From an uncultured Lachnospiraceae bacterium (lineage in GTDB: Bacteria > Bacillota > Clostridia > Lachnospirales > Lachnospiraceae), in the NCBI GenBank assembly GCA_947623805.1, contig CANQHZ010000011.1, positions 1-54,247 of the forward strand: a stretch of 54,247 bases of DNA. Direction: 5' to 3'. Under the pieces are notes generated by a model. That model was not told the DNA's origin, ran no database searches, and worked only from the letters and a program-made list of their open reading frames with translations. How positions within the stretch are numbered: position 1 is the stretch's first letter; every line of letters starts with the position of its first letter. The position numbers were made by a program, and so were the translations under genes. Below are positions 32,645 through 40,913 of the stretch, one piece after another.

Positions 32645-33817
32645 CTATTTCCATATTCTGTAATTCCCGCTCAATGCCAACAGCGCAAACATGTATAGGC
32701 AATTGTCATAATACCTTCTGCCGCCCTTACGCATCGGTTTATTCCAAAACCACTCAACCCATTGCACTGCAGTCTGCCAGTCGCCGTTTCTTGTGGTTTC
32801 ATCATTCTTCGCAACGCCAAGCGCCCCCTGAGCTGTCGCAGCAAGAAGTCCGAGCGGATGAAGCACGGTCTGTTCCACGGGCGTACCATCAACCTCATAT
32901 ACGCATCTTGCCGCTTCAAGGTCAGTATCAAGATAGCGCATCAGCCTTAACGGAGCGCCACAATGTTTTGTCTCATCTCCAAACCATTCGCAATCGAGTC
33001 CGATATTGGCAACGGTTCTGTATGCGTCACTGTAAAAGCGATTATGAATTTCATCTGTCCAGGGAACTTTCTGCTTTAGCGGACTACCGTCAAATTCACC
33101 ATACTCTGGACTCATTCCCGTAACGTCATGGCACGCCGCCGCAAGATATTCACGGCTTGCTTTTGCCGCCTCTTTCCAAAACACTCTGTCCTCCTCGTCC
33201 GCCCATAGTGCAAACAACTCATAAAAATGAGGAAGATGATATGATGGGTCGGTAAATCCTATCCCCGGCACAAACAATATCTGTTTGTTTTCCAAATTCC
33301 ACATCGGCGCCCCTTGTCTGCCATTTTGCCCTTTATGCAGACACGCTTTCAGTATCGCACGCGCCTCGTAAGAATAGTTGAAAATGCCTTCTCCATCTCC
33401 CCATCTGTGTGAAGCAAAAAACAATGCCATCGCGAAAAATTCCTCACCGTCCGGAGCAGGACCATCTGCATTTTTCTCACCGTTTATCTGACATGACCAC
33501 GCAAAATATCCCTCACCATAACCTTCCGTCATATACATGTAAGTCTTTACCCATTTCCAGATGCGGTTAAACTCCGCTTTCATGTCAAGCTGCACGCACA
33601 TCATCATACCGTAGGACATGCCCTCTGTACGAACATCATGATTTCCCGTATCTTCAAGATATCCCATATCGTCCCCTGCTTCATGGTATATACGTTCATC
33701 TTCACTGCCATAAAAAAACGTCTCAACCGCTGATTTAAGCTTTTCTTCTATTTCCTCCCCGCTCTTTCCGATTTCGGCAAAAATGTTTCTGTACTCATCT
33801 GTATAAAATGCTCTCAT
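32645..33817 (-). CDS. GH8 reducing-end xylose-releasing exo-oligoxylanase (Rex)
   Basis: The 390-aa GH8 protein has the catalytic Glu in DVRTEGMSYGMM and the Asp in GPAPDGEEFFAMAL, with RFYSDAYRTVANIGLD and the C-terminal KPMRKGGRRYYDNCLYM; these fit the intracellular xylo-oligosaccharide clade rather than GH8 cellulases. It would release xylose from the reducing end of short xylans. No signal peptide. Start ATG follows AAAGGAAG. Converges with the AraC gene (12 bp apart) and lies 49 bp after GH115, so probably in one transcript with it. Confidence 0.8.
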   Translation of the reverse strand: MRAFYTDEYRNIFAEIGKSGEEIEEKLKSAVETFFYGSEDERIYHEAGDDMGYLEDTGNHDVRTEGMSYGMMMCVQLDMKAEFNRIWKWVKTYMYMTEGYGEGYFAWSCQINGEKNADGPAPDGEEFFAMALFFASHRWGDGEGIFNYSYEARAILKACLHKGQNGRQGAPMWNLENKQILFVPGIGFTDPSYHLPHFYELFALWADEEDRVFWKEAAKASREYLAAACHDVTGMSPEYGEFDGSPLKQKVPWTDEIHNRFYSDAYRTVANIGLDCEWFGDETKHCGAPLRLMRYLDTDLEAARCVYEVDGTPVEQTVLHPLGLLAATAQGALGVAKNDETTRNGDWQTAVQWVEWFWNKPMRKGGRRYYDNCLYMFALLALSGNYRIWK

Positions 33818-33866
33818 ATTTTCTTCCTTTCTTTTTCGCGTTATTTAAGTGTCTGCAAAGTACACC

Positions 33867-36758
33867 TTACTTAATGTAAAAGCTCTCCGGCGCTCCTAAA
33901 TATGCTTCTGCGCCGCGTCTGTATCCCTCTTTATACACGATTAATTTTTCTAGGACAAAGCCTGCGCTCAATGCATATATCTCGATTTCATTGATGCCGC
34001 TGTTCAGGCTTACGCGTATATCGCCCTTGTGTATCTCGTCAAGCACTCCCTTGCTCCACTCGGCATCCGATGGGTCGCCTGCCCTATAGCTTTCCGATAT
34101 GGAGGGCACAGACGTCATATCCCGGCCGTTTATGCGCAATCCAAAGTATAGCCTATCGCCGCGCGATAGAGGATTAGACGGTGACGAAAGCACTGACAAA
34201 ATATACTCTCCTTCGTTTTCAAGCTTTATGCGATAGCCCAGCACAGGCGCATCCGATGTGCTAAAGCTGCGCGTTACTGCAAATGCTTTCATTGCACCGT
34301 TTGTCCTTCCATGCCGTGCAAGATACTTCCAGCAGCCGTCTGACGACGTTTTATTGTATGCGAAATGTTTAGCGTCAATTGTGACACCAGTGTCATTTTC
34401 AAAAAACGTCATACTGGGAACTCCCGCAGTATTTACCCTTTTCGCATGAACTTCTACTTCGACCGTCGTATCCCCGTCTGTCAGATATATGCTATGTACA
34501 ATTTCATCATCGGGACACTTTTCCCTGTCCACGGTAATTGTCAGCGTTTCCTGACGCTCTACCTTTTTTTCGCTCCAACTATAAGAAAGCCAAATGCACG
34601 GCTTGCTTTTCACCTTGCATAAAACTCCGCCAATACCGTCAACGGCCGCTTCGATACCAACACTGTCGCATCCCGCATACATAAAGTCACGTACTATTAT
34701 CTTTTCAGGATTTCCATAATTTTTTACAGCAATTCTGTCTTCATCAGGACGTGATACAATAAGGCGTGCCTTGGCAAACGGCTGTACTGTCATTAAAATC
34801 GGATATCTGCTGCCGTCCTCATTCCATTTGGTAAATCCCATGTGCCGTGCGAGTTCCATACCTCGCCATTTGCCGCTTAGAAAATTTCCAAATTCCGCCG
34901 TAAGTTCTCTGTCGCGCTTTATTGTATATTCTGTCATGTCTCTGTAATCATTGGCGACTATCTTACCTTGTCTTGCATAGTGCTCGTTCTTACCTGCGTA
35001 TAAATGCAGCAACAGCAAATTCATTCCCCTGGCAAGTGGATAATACACAGTGCTGTCATAAGCGTTTCCACAATCATTTGAGATGTCAAAGAGCTTTTTT
35101 CGCATACTCTCCAAACGCCCAAGCAATCCCCTTACACGTCGTATCATGGTATCTGCCTCGCCACAAGCGGTAGGACTGTAAATATGGCTGTTCATCGCCT
35201 CCGGACGGCGCATATAGAGAAACTGCACGCCTTCGGTCAATATATCCGCTACCTCATTGACATCCGCATCCGTCACGGCGCTGCCAAGCACTTGCCGCAC
35301 CCATTCTCCGGTATAATCCCGCGCCGCATCGTCAGCCGTTATCCCCCACTTGTCATAGTCATATGCAAGATTCATAAAAAATGACAGCGGAAATTCATTT
35401 CCCTTTAAATCACCGACATTTACTATCCACACCTTGCGCACTCCATATTCATAAGCCATGGTCATCTGTTCCCATACTTTGGAAATAGGGGTTGAATTAA
35501 TCCATTCATATGAAATCGGTCCTCCATGATAGTCAAGATGGTAGTACATTCCAAAGCCCGCCCTATGTGCGCGGAGTTCATCATCAGGCAGTGTGCGCAT
35601 ATTGCCGAAATTATCGTCACACAGCATAAGTATAATGTCATCTAGTTCGTCCCAATACCTCAATCCTTTTACTTCATCCGAGCCGTAAAAAAATTCCTCA
35701 ACCTCCTTGTACACAGCAAGAAGCTTTGGATTTTTCTTTTGCTGCGTATCCGCGTACTTGTCTATAAGGCGACATTGCTGCGTAATGATATCTTTTAACA
35801 CCTCTATGTGCTTTTCCAGCGAATCTGCGCCCTGCATAACGCTGTCACGCTCACCGCGCATACCGACCGTGATAATGCTGTCGTATTTCGCACTGCGCTT
35901 TAGACCGTCACGCCAATAGTTGAGCAGTCCTTCTTTATTAGCAACATAATTCCACTCCGTGCCATAACCGCTGTCGCCCCCCTTTAGCAAATCCCATTCC
36001 TCGCTTGCTCTAAGACACGGCTCATGATGCGAATTGCCTATGATTACACCGTACTCGTCGGCAAGTATGGCGCTCTCCTCTCCAGGACCGTCAAGCGCAA
36101 AGGAAGACGTCCACATAGCCGGCCAGAGATAATTACCTTTCAGCCTCAAAAGGAGCTCGAATACTTTATCGTACATTTTAGCGTTGAACCCGCCGAAATG
36201 CTCCATTGCCCAATTACCAAAGCAGGGCCATTCGTCATTTATAAAAAATCCCCTGTATTTAACCGACGGTTCTTTTGAAATCATCTCGATTTTTTCATCG
36301 AATACAATATCCTCTTTGCGCTCACAGACCGCATCTCCCCAATAAACCATCGGACTTACACCAATCCGTTCCGATATGCTAAAAATTCCGTATATAGTCC
36401 CTCTCTTATCGCTTCCCGCTACGACAACAGCACTGCGCACGCCCTCAAAAGGATTTTCAACAATAAAAATCCCATAGACCTCATTTTTGCCACGAATGCC
36501 GTCAAGCGCGATTTTACCTGACTTTTCTAAGGTATTCAATATCTTGCTTTTGCCGATTGTCGCATATATAAGCAGACTTGTGCATTCCTTACGGCCGTCA
36601 GGCAAGGAAATATCATTTATTATGCACGGCTTTTTGCCCGTGACCCGCTCTATGTCACCCGCCGATTTTTGAGCTGTCATTTTTACTCCCGTCCAGCCTT
36701 CAGGTTCAACAAGAATATGCGCTATCACATTTTTATCCGAAAGAACAAATCTTCTCAA
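33867..36758 (-). CDS. GH115 alpha-glucuronidase
   Basis: This large (963-aa) protein has the GH115 body: PMVYWGDAV near 145, NDEWPCFGNWAMEHFGGFN, LKGNYLWPAMW, IGNSHHEP, and FGMYYHLDYHGGP with the WEQMTMAYEYGVRKVWIVNVGDLKGNE stretch (read in pieces), then C-terminal Ig- and jelly-roll-like regions. It removes (4-O-methyl)glucuronic acid from xylan. No signal peptide, so cytoplasmic. Start TTG 36758 has GGGAGG at 8 bases; ATG 36764 would be only 2 bases from it. Its partner is the GH8 downstream. Confidence 0.85.
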   Translation of the reverse strand: MRRFVLSDKNVIAHILVEPEGWTGVKMTAQKSAGDIERVTGKKPCIINDISLPDGRKECTSLLIYATIGKSKILNTLEKSGKIALDGIRGKNEVYGIFIVENPFEGVRSAVVVAGSDKRGTIYGIFSISERIGVSPMVYWGDAVCERKEDIVFDEKIEMISKEPSVKYRGFFINDEWPCFGNWAMEHFGGFNAKMYDKVFELLLRLKGNYLWPAMWTSSFALDGPGEESAILADEYGVIIGNSHHEPCLRASEEWDLLKGGDSGYGTEWNYVANKEGLLNYWRDGLKRSAKYDSIITVGMRGERDSVMQGADSLEKHIEVLKDIITQQCRLIDKYADTQQKKNPKLLAVYKEVEEFFYGSDEVKGLRYWDELDDIILMLCDDNFGNMRTLPDDELRAHRAGFGMYYHLDYHGGPISYEWINSTPISKVWEQMTMAYEYGVRKVWIVNVGDLKGNEFPLSFFMNLAYDYDKWGITADDAARDYTGEWVRQVLGSAVTDADVNEVADILTEGVQFLYMRRPEAMNSHIYSPTACGEADTMIRRVRGLLGRLESMRKKLFDISNDCGNAYDSTVYYPLARGMNLLLLHLYAGKNEHYARQGKIVANDYRDMTEYTIKRDRELTAEFGNFLSGKWRGMELARHMGFTKWNEDGSRYPILMTVQPFAKARLIVSRPDEDRIAVKNYGNPEKIIVRDFMYAGCDSVGIEAAVDGIGGVLCKVKSKPCIWLSYSWSEKKVERQETLTITVDREKCPDDEIVHSIYLTDGDTTVEVEVHAKRVNTAGVPSMTFFENDTGVTIDAKHFAYNKTSSDGCWKYLARHGRTNGAMKAFAVTRSFSTSDAPVLGYRIKLENEGEYILSVLSSPSNPLSRGDRLYFGLRINGRDMTSVPSISESYRAGDPSDAEWSKGVLDEIHKGDIRVSLNSGINEIEIYALSAGFVLEKLIVYKEGYRRGAEAYLGAPESFYIK

Positions 36759-36905
36759 CAGCATTACCTCCCTATGTATCGAAATATACAAATCTTCGGC
36801 GTTTTTATAATTATCATTTGTTTTCTATATTTTAATATAATTTATTATACCCTGTCATTTCACTCCAAATATTGCTATCTTGTGACGATTTATTGCTTAA
36901 GGCGC

Positions 36906-36951
36906 AAAAAAAACGTTACCTGTGTATTGCCTATACGCAGGTAACGTTTTT
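36906..36951. terminator. Bidirectional terminator
   Basis: AAAACGTTACCTG and CAGGTAACGTTTT pair with a TGCGTATA-type loop; A-run and T-run on both sides. It ends the 64-aa gene on the minus strand; GH115 starts 150 bp to the left of it in the same direction. Confidence 0.75.
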
Positions 36952-36971
36952 ATTGCCATTTTGTCATCAAT

Positions 36972-37166
36972 TTATCTAAGCACGGGACGGCTCTTAAGCT
37001 TCATTCCCATTACCTTATAACATGGCTTTCTTGCAAATGCCGCTTTTGCCTCGGGAGCTACGCTTCCGCCGTGCTCGCTGTCCGTTGTCCTTTTAAATTC
37101 CGACACTTCCCTTTCTATGTAATCATTGATAACACGGGCTGCGCCTTTTCCTTCTATATACTCCAT
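36972..37166 (-). CDS. Hypothetical 64-aa protein
   Basis: The short basic protein (begins MEYIEGKGAARVINDYIE, ends MKLKSRPVLR) is of unknown family. I use ATG 37166, preceded by GGAGGGGGAG; the frame extends to a GTG at 37253 without a site. Its upstream region has a promoter overlapped by a perfect inverted repeat, so it is regulated by a dimeric factor. Possibly autoregulated. Confidence 0.5.
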   Translation of the reverse strand: MEYIEGKGAARVINDYIEREVSEFKRTTDSEHGGSVAPEAKAAFARKPCYKVMGMKLKSRPVLR

Positions 37167-37258
37167 AACACGCTCCCCCTCCAATTTCCAAGATTTTTGC
37201 GCAATATGTACTATTTTTTGACATTTATCCGCAAATTTTCTGTGCTTTTTCACTATAG

Positions 37259-37290
37259 ATAGTTATAACATATAACTATACTATATTCAA
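37259..37290 (-). promoter_or_regulatory. Promoter with overlapping operator-like repeat
   Basis: On the minus strand TTGAAT (37285-37290), 17 bp, TATAAC (37262-37267). ATAGTTATA-ACA-TATAACTAT (37259-37279), a perfect 9-bp inverted repeat with a 3-base centre, covers the -10 box. Confidence 0.6.
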
Positions 37291-37341
37291 GGGTATTTGT
37301 GCATATTTTTAATGTTTTTTGTGCTCGAAAAGCAAAACTTT

Positions 37342-39270
37342 TTAGGGAGCCTCAACCTGTATAAGCACCATCGCCGAAATACCGTCAACTAGTACACTGC
37401 CTTTTGCTGTACCGATTGAGGCAGTGCCGGCTGTCACGGCATTTACACATATGTTCCAAGAACCTGGCAGAAGTTTGACGTTTACGGCAGATTTATTTGC
37501 GTTGAAAATAATTGTGATTTTTTCTGCCGTTTCGTTGTTTGGCTTGTTTGATATGGTATATGCTACTACATTTGCGTCAAGACCGCTCATGAATACAAGA
37601 TTTTTTTGAATATCTTTAGTCGTAGTCATGCGGAGCGCTCCATGAGCCTTGCGAAAGGCTATAAGACCTTTATAATATTCGTATGTGTCGGTCACCTTTG
37701 CCTTGTTATTCCATTTGATGCTGTTCACAGAATCGGGGGATGCGTAGCTGTTTTCATCATATCCTGTATCAGATTTATTCGACGGCTTAGAACGGAGCAT
37801 TTCCTCTCCTGCCTGGAAAAACGGCACGCCTTGGGAAGTAAGCAATATGGCACTTCCCAGCCTGTTCATTTTTACCCGCATTTCTCCGCTGTCATCTGCA
37901 TTTGAAATGGCAAGTTTATCCCAAAACGTGAGGTTGTCATGACATGATATATAATTTATGCTCTGTGACGGCGCCGCAGCCCAGCTCTTTATGCCATTCC
38001 CACTTTTTGCATACATAATCTGCGGATGATGCGTAGCGCCTACTATGCTGAATTTAATTTTCTCCTCCATGCCAGTCTTACCGTTTACAAAGCCCTTGTC
38101 ACGCGCATCAAACACATTACCCTTTATGGCATCTCTGATATCGTCACTAAATGCGCCTATGCCTTTCATTTTTGCCATATTACATTTCAGCGCCTGCCGC
38201 GATGAAGATATGCCTGCTTTGCCCGCGGTCCAGCCTTCGCCGTAAACCATGATTGAGGGGTCCACCTCATTAAGCGCCGCTCTCACGGCATTCATGGTAT
38301 CAATGTCATGAACTGCCATAAGGTCAAATCTAAAGCCGTCAATGTGATATTCCGTGGCCCAGTAAACCACTGAATCAACTATGTACTTTCTCATCATGGC
38401 GTGCTCGGATGCGGTTTCATTTCCACAGCCCGACGCATTTGAATAGCGGTCTTTCGTTTTTCTATAGTAATAATCCGGCACTGTCTTTTGGAACCATGAT
38501 TCCTCTATGTCGTAAGTATGGTTGAATACTACATCCATATTCACACGGATTCCGTTTGCGTGGAGCGCCTGAACCATCTGTTTCATCTCTCTGACGCGCA
38601 CTTTTCCATGATAAGGGTCCGTGCTGTAGGAACCTTCGGGCACATTGTAATTCTTCGGGTCATATCCCCAATTGAACTGCGCTGTATCAGGCTTTGTTTC
38701 ATCCACTGTCGCATATTCAAAGCTCGGCAAAATCTGAATATGCGTAACTCCCAAATCCTTGATATGGTCAAGTCCTGTAGCAAGCCCATCGCTGTTTTTT
38801 GTGCCTATCTCGGTAAAACCCAAAAATTTACCGGCGTTGCCGATACCTGACGAGGCATCAATTGACAAATCCCTGACGTGAATTTCATAAATCACGGCGT
38901 CCGTTGCGCTTTCAAAAGCAGGCCTTACATCATTTTCAAAGCCCTCGGGATTCGTTGCAGCCAAATCAATAACCATGCCCCTGTTACCGTTTACGCCTGT
39001 CGCCCTCGCATAGAGGTCCACAGTTTCATTTGTCCTATTTCCTATAGTGATAGAATATGTGTAGTAAACTCCATTTAAATCTCCCTTTTTTTCACAAAAC
39101 CATATACCTTTTCTGCCTGGCTCCATGGGAATAATTTCTATGGGCGAGCCACCGTCACCGTTTTCGTAAAGATTAATCTTTATCTCTGATGCCGTAGGCG
39201 CCCACACCTTAAATGCTGTCTTCGTCTTGCCGTATACTGCGCCCAAATCGTTTCCGTCATACGCTAACAC
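37342..39270 (-). CDS. pulA: Type I pullulanase (GH13_14)
   Basis: The 642-aa protein has an N-terminal CBM48 (TAFKVWAPTASEIKINLY), then the GH13 barrel: the pullulanase motif NWGYDPKNYNVPEGSYS, region I DVVFNHTY, region II GFRFDLMAVHD (nucleophile Asp), region III YGEGWTAG (acid Glu), region IV SCHDNLTFWD. It cleaves alpha-1,6 links in pullulan or glycogen. No signal peptide; cytoplasmic, trimmed of the extra modules of exported forms. The start is GTG 39270 (GGAGG 9 bases before); the nearer ATG runs into a stop after two codons. Confidence 0.9.
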   Translation of the reverse strand: MLAYDGNDLGAVYGKTKTAFKVWAPTASEIKINLYENGDGGSPIEIIPMEPGRKGIWFCEKKGDLNGVYYTYSITIGNRTNETVDLYARATGVNGNRGMVIDLAATNPEGFENDVRPAFESATDAVIYEIHVRDLSIDASSGIGNAGKFLGFTEIGTKNSDGLATGLDHIKDLGVTHIQILPSFEYATVDETKPDTAQFNWGYDPKNYNVPEGSYSTDPYHGKVRVREMKQMVQALHANGIRVNMDVVFNHTYDIEESWFQKTVPDYYYRKTKDRYSNASGCGNETASEHAMMRKYIVDSVVYWATEYHIDGFRFDLMAVHDIDTMNAVRAALNEVDPSIMVYGEGWTAGKAGISSSRQALKCNMAKMKGIGAFSDDIRDAIKGNVFDARDKGFVNGKTGMEEKIKFSIVGATHHPQIMYAKSGNGIKSWAAAPSQSINYISCHDNLTFWDKLAISNADDSGEMRVKMNRLGSAILLTSQGVPFFQAGEEMLRSKPSNKSDTGYDENSYASPDSVNSIKWNNKAKVTDTYEYYKGLIAFRKAHGALRMTTTKDIQKNLVFMSGLDANVVAYTISNKPNNETAEKITIIFNANKSAVNVKLLPGSWNICVNAVTAGTASIGTAKGSVLVDGISAMVLIQVEAP

Positions 39271-39296
39271 GTCATTAGTCCTCCGTTTTCATTTAA

Positions 39297-39332
39297 TTTT
39301 TAAAGGAGCCGACATGCCAGCTCCCTTAAAAA
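39297..39332 (-). terminator. Terminator after DUF3048 gene
   Basis: TTTTTAA-GGAGC and GCTCC-TTAAAAA pair with CGACATGCCA as loop. It separates the lipoprotein gene from pulA. Confidence 0.65.
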
Positions 39333-39345
39333 TCAATTTTTTTAT

Positions 39346-40491
39346 TTAGTTTATAACCAAGTCATCCCAGCTGTCTGACGGTACAAGCGCTATATATGTC
39401 TTGCCTGTATTCATCTCTATCTGCTCGCCTGTCTGATTGTCCAAAAAGATAGTAGGTTCATTTTCCGCTGACTTAATCCAAGTAACTTCTACAGCTTTGC
39501 CATTAGTGATATAATATCCTGCGCGTCCCGAATCAATCGCATTGTAAATCAGATAGCCGTTCTCATCAAGCTGTGAAAATGTGCAGTCCTGAATAAAGAG
39601 ATTTTTGAAAGTAAGTCTCGCATTATCATGAAGAGGGTCTGTGTGCGCCTTACCATACTCCGAATAATCGTATGTGCCTGTTTCCTCATTGTAATCAAGC
39701 GTGGACTCGTTGTGAGGGAAAGGCAGCTCTATATGGGTACAGTCAATCGCACCTCTGTCATCCGTAAGCTCTATCTCTGAATTTGAGAACGAAAAATGCG
39801 GTCCCGGATAATACTCATTATACTCCGTGCTATATTTTGAATCGGCAAATCTTGAATCTAAATCGCCTGTGCATACATACTCCGTATACTCTCTTTTCTT
39901 GCCATTGTCCACACGTGTAAAACCGCCGCTGAAATTTGCCGAATACTTTTTGGCAATCCAATCATTAATATAGAAAGGACCTCCATCGTGTACAAGCACT
40001 GCATTCCACTCTGCGGCAAGCATAATGTTTGTCGGTCTTGTACTCCTTATGCTGCCAAACTGCTCAATCTTACCCCAATCTTTGACAACTGCCATAAAAC
40101 GAGTAATCCTGCCGTTTGCCGTACTGTTCATAAGCTCATATACAACGTCCGCCTCCGTCATACCGTAATGCGGGAGAGCGATGCTCTCATTGTCAACCAT
40201 AATAGCAACCGGACGCTGGTCTTTCAGGCTCTCATCAATCCATTCATTTGTAAGCTCACTGCGATACATGCCTTCGCGGTTCTCCTCCTCTGTGGAAACC
40301 TCTGCCGATGTCTCTATCTGCACCTCTGTTTCGGGAGTATCCGCATTATTATTTGTAATATCCGCAAAATTAATCTCTGTCGCAGGCTCCTCTGTGTCCT
40401 CCTTTGAGCCGCAGCTGCAAAGCGATGCCGCCGCAAGCGTAATAGCCATAAATAATGCTATTCCCTTATTCTGAATATTTCTTTTTTTCAT
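39346..40491 (-). CDS. DUF3048 (YerB-type) lipoprotein
   Basis: The 381-aa protein has a lipoprotein signal with lipobox SLCSC, an acidic Thr/Glu-rich linker (about 30-75), then a DUF3048 body: RPVAIMVDN, ALPHYGMTEADVVYEL, GRITRFMAV, QFGSIRSTRP, DGGPFYIND and the C-terminal GQEIEMN-type end with TYIALVPSD. The family is anchored outside the membrane in Firmicutes; its biochemical role is not established. Start: ATG with AGGAG. Confidence 0.8.
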   Translation of the reverse strand: MKKRNIQNKGIALFMAITLAAASLCSCGSKEDTEEPATEINFADITNNNADTPETEVQIETSAEVSTEEENREGMYRSELTNEWIDESLKDQRPVAIMVDNESIALPHYGMTEADVVYELMNSTANGRITRFMAVVKDWGKIEQFGSIRSTRPTNIMLAAEWNAVLVHDGGPFYINDWIAKKYSANFSGGFTRVDNGKKREYTEYVCTGDLDSRFADSKYSTEYNEYYPGPHFSFSNSEIELTDDRGAIDCTHIELPFPHNESTLDYNEETGTYDYSEYGKAHTDPLHDNARLTFKNLFIQDCTFSQLDENGYLIYNAIDSGRAGYYITNGKAVEVTWIKSAENEPTIFLDNQTGEQIEMNTGKTYIALVPSDSWDDLVIN

Positions 40492-40567
40492 TGTTCTCCT
40501 CTTTTCTGCACTTCATTATGCATACCCAATCCCTGAGCATGCAAATTTATTTTATCATACTTTTCAT

Positions 40568-40836
40568 AACCATGCGGGAGTGCTTCGAATTTTATACCCA
40601 TACACGTTACCTTTACAGTTTGCTCCGCCCAGGCACCCTCGCGGCACATACATAATCCACCTTAGTGCTGCTACATTCCTGTCCTGACACGGTTCAATGG
40701 CACATATTGCGCAAGACCCAAGCTTCAACGCCACTTATAAAGGGCAGCCATACAAGCGCAAACCCTCTGCTCCCCCACCACTCCTGCTATAGCGGATTGC
40801 AGGTACAGGGCACCGCTAACTCCCCAGCTGCACGGT
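40568..40836 (-). ncRNA. ffs: Signal recognition particle RNA, large bacterial form
   Basis: The minus strand carries hallmarks of Gram-positive SRP RNA: the 5' Alu-domain text GGTGCCCTGTACCTGCAATC, GTTGAAGCTTGGGTC-TTGCGCAA, the tip with GTGTCAGGACAGGAA-GTAGCAGCA, and the closing GTGCCTGGGCGGAGC. The 5' end ACCGTGC pairs with GCATGGT at the 3' end, setting length at about 269 nt, as in Bacillus. With Ffh and FtsY it targets membrane proteins. The tip reads AGGACAGGAATG-type instead of the common AGGTCCGGAAGG, so the GNRA loop stem has compensatory changes. Confidence 0.9.
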
Positions 40837-40842
40837 TATATT

Positions 40843-40872
40843 ATTATAACCTTTTTGACACGGATAAGTCAA
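40843..40872 (-). promoter_or_regulatory. SRP RNA promoter
   Basis: On the minus strand TTGACT (40867-40872), 18 bp, TATAAT (40843-40848). It sits directly behind the surface-protein stop codon. Confidence 0.75.
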
Positions 40873-40913
40873 TGAAAATAATAATATTTTATTATTTGTT
40901 AAAAATCTTAACT

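Noticed and set aside
37259-37279. Riboswitch or hairpin in front of the 64-aa gene
   Set aside because: The repeat overlaps the -10 box and is mostly not transcribed, so an operator is the better reading.
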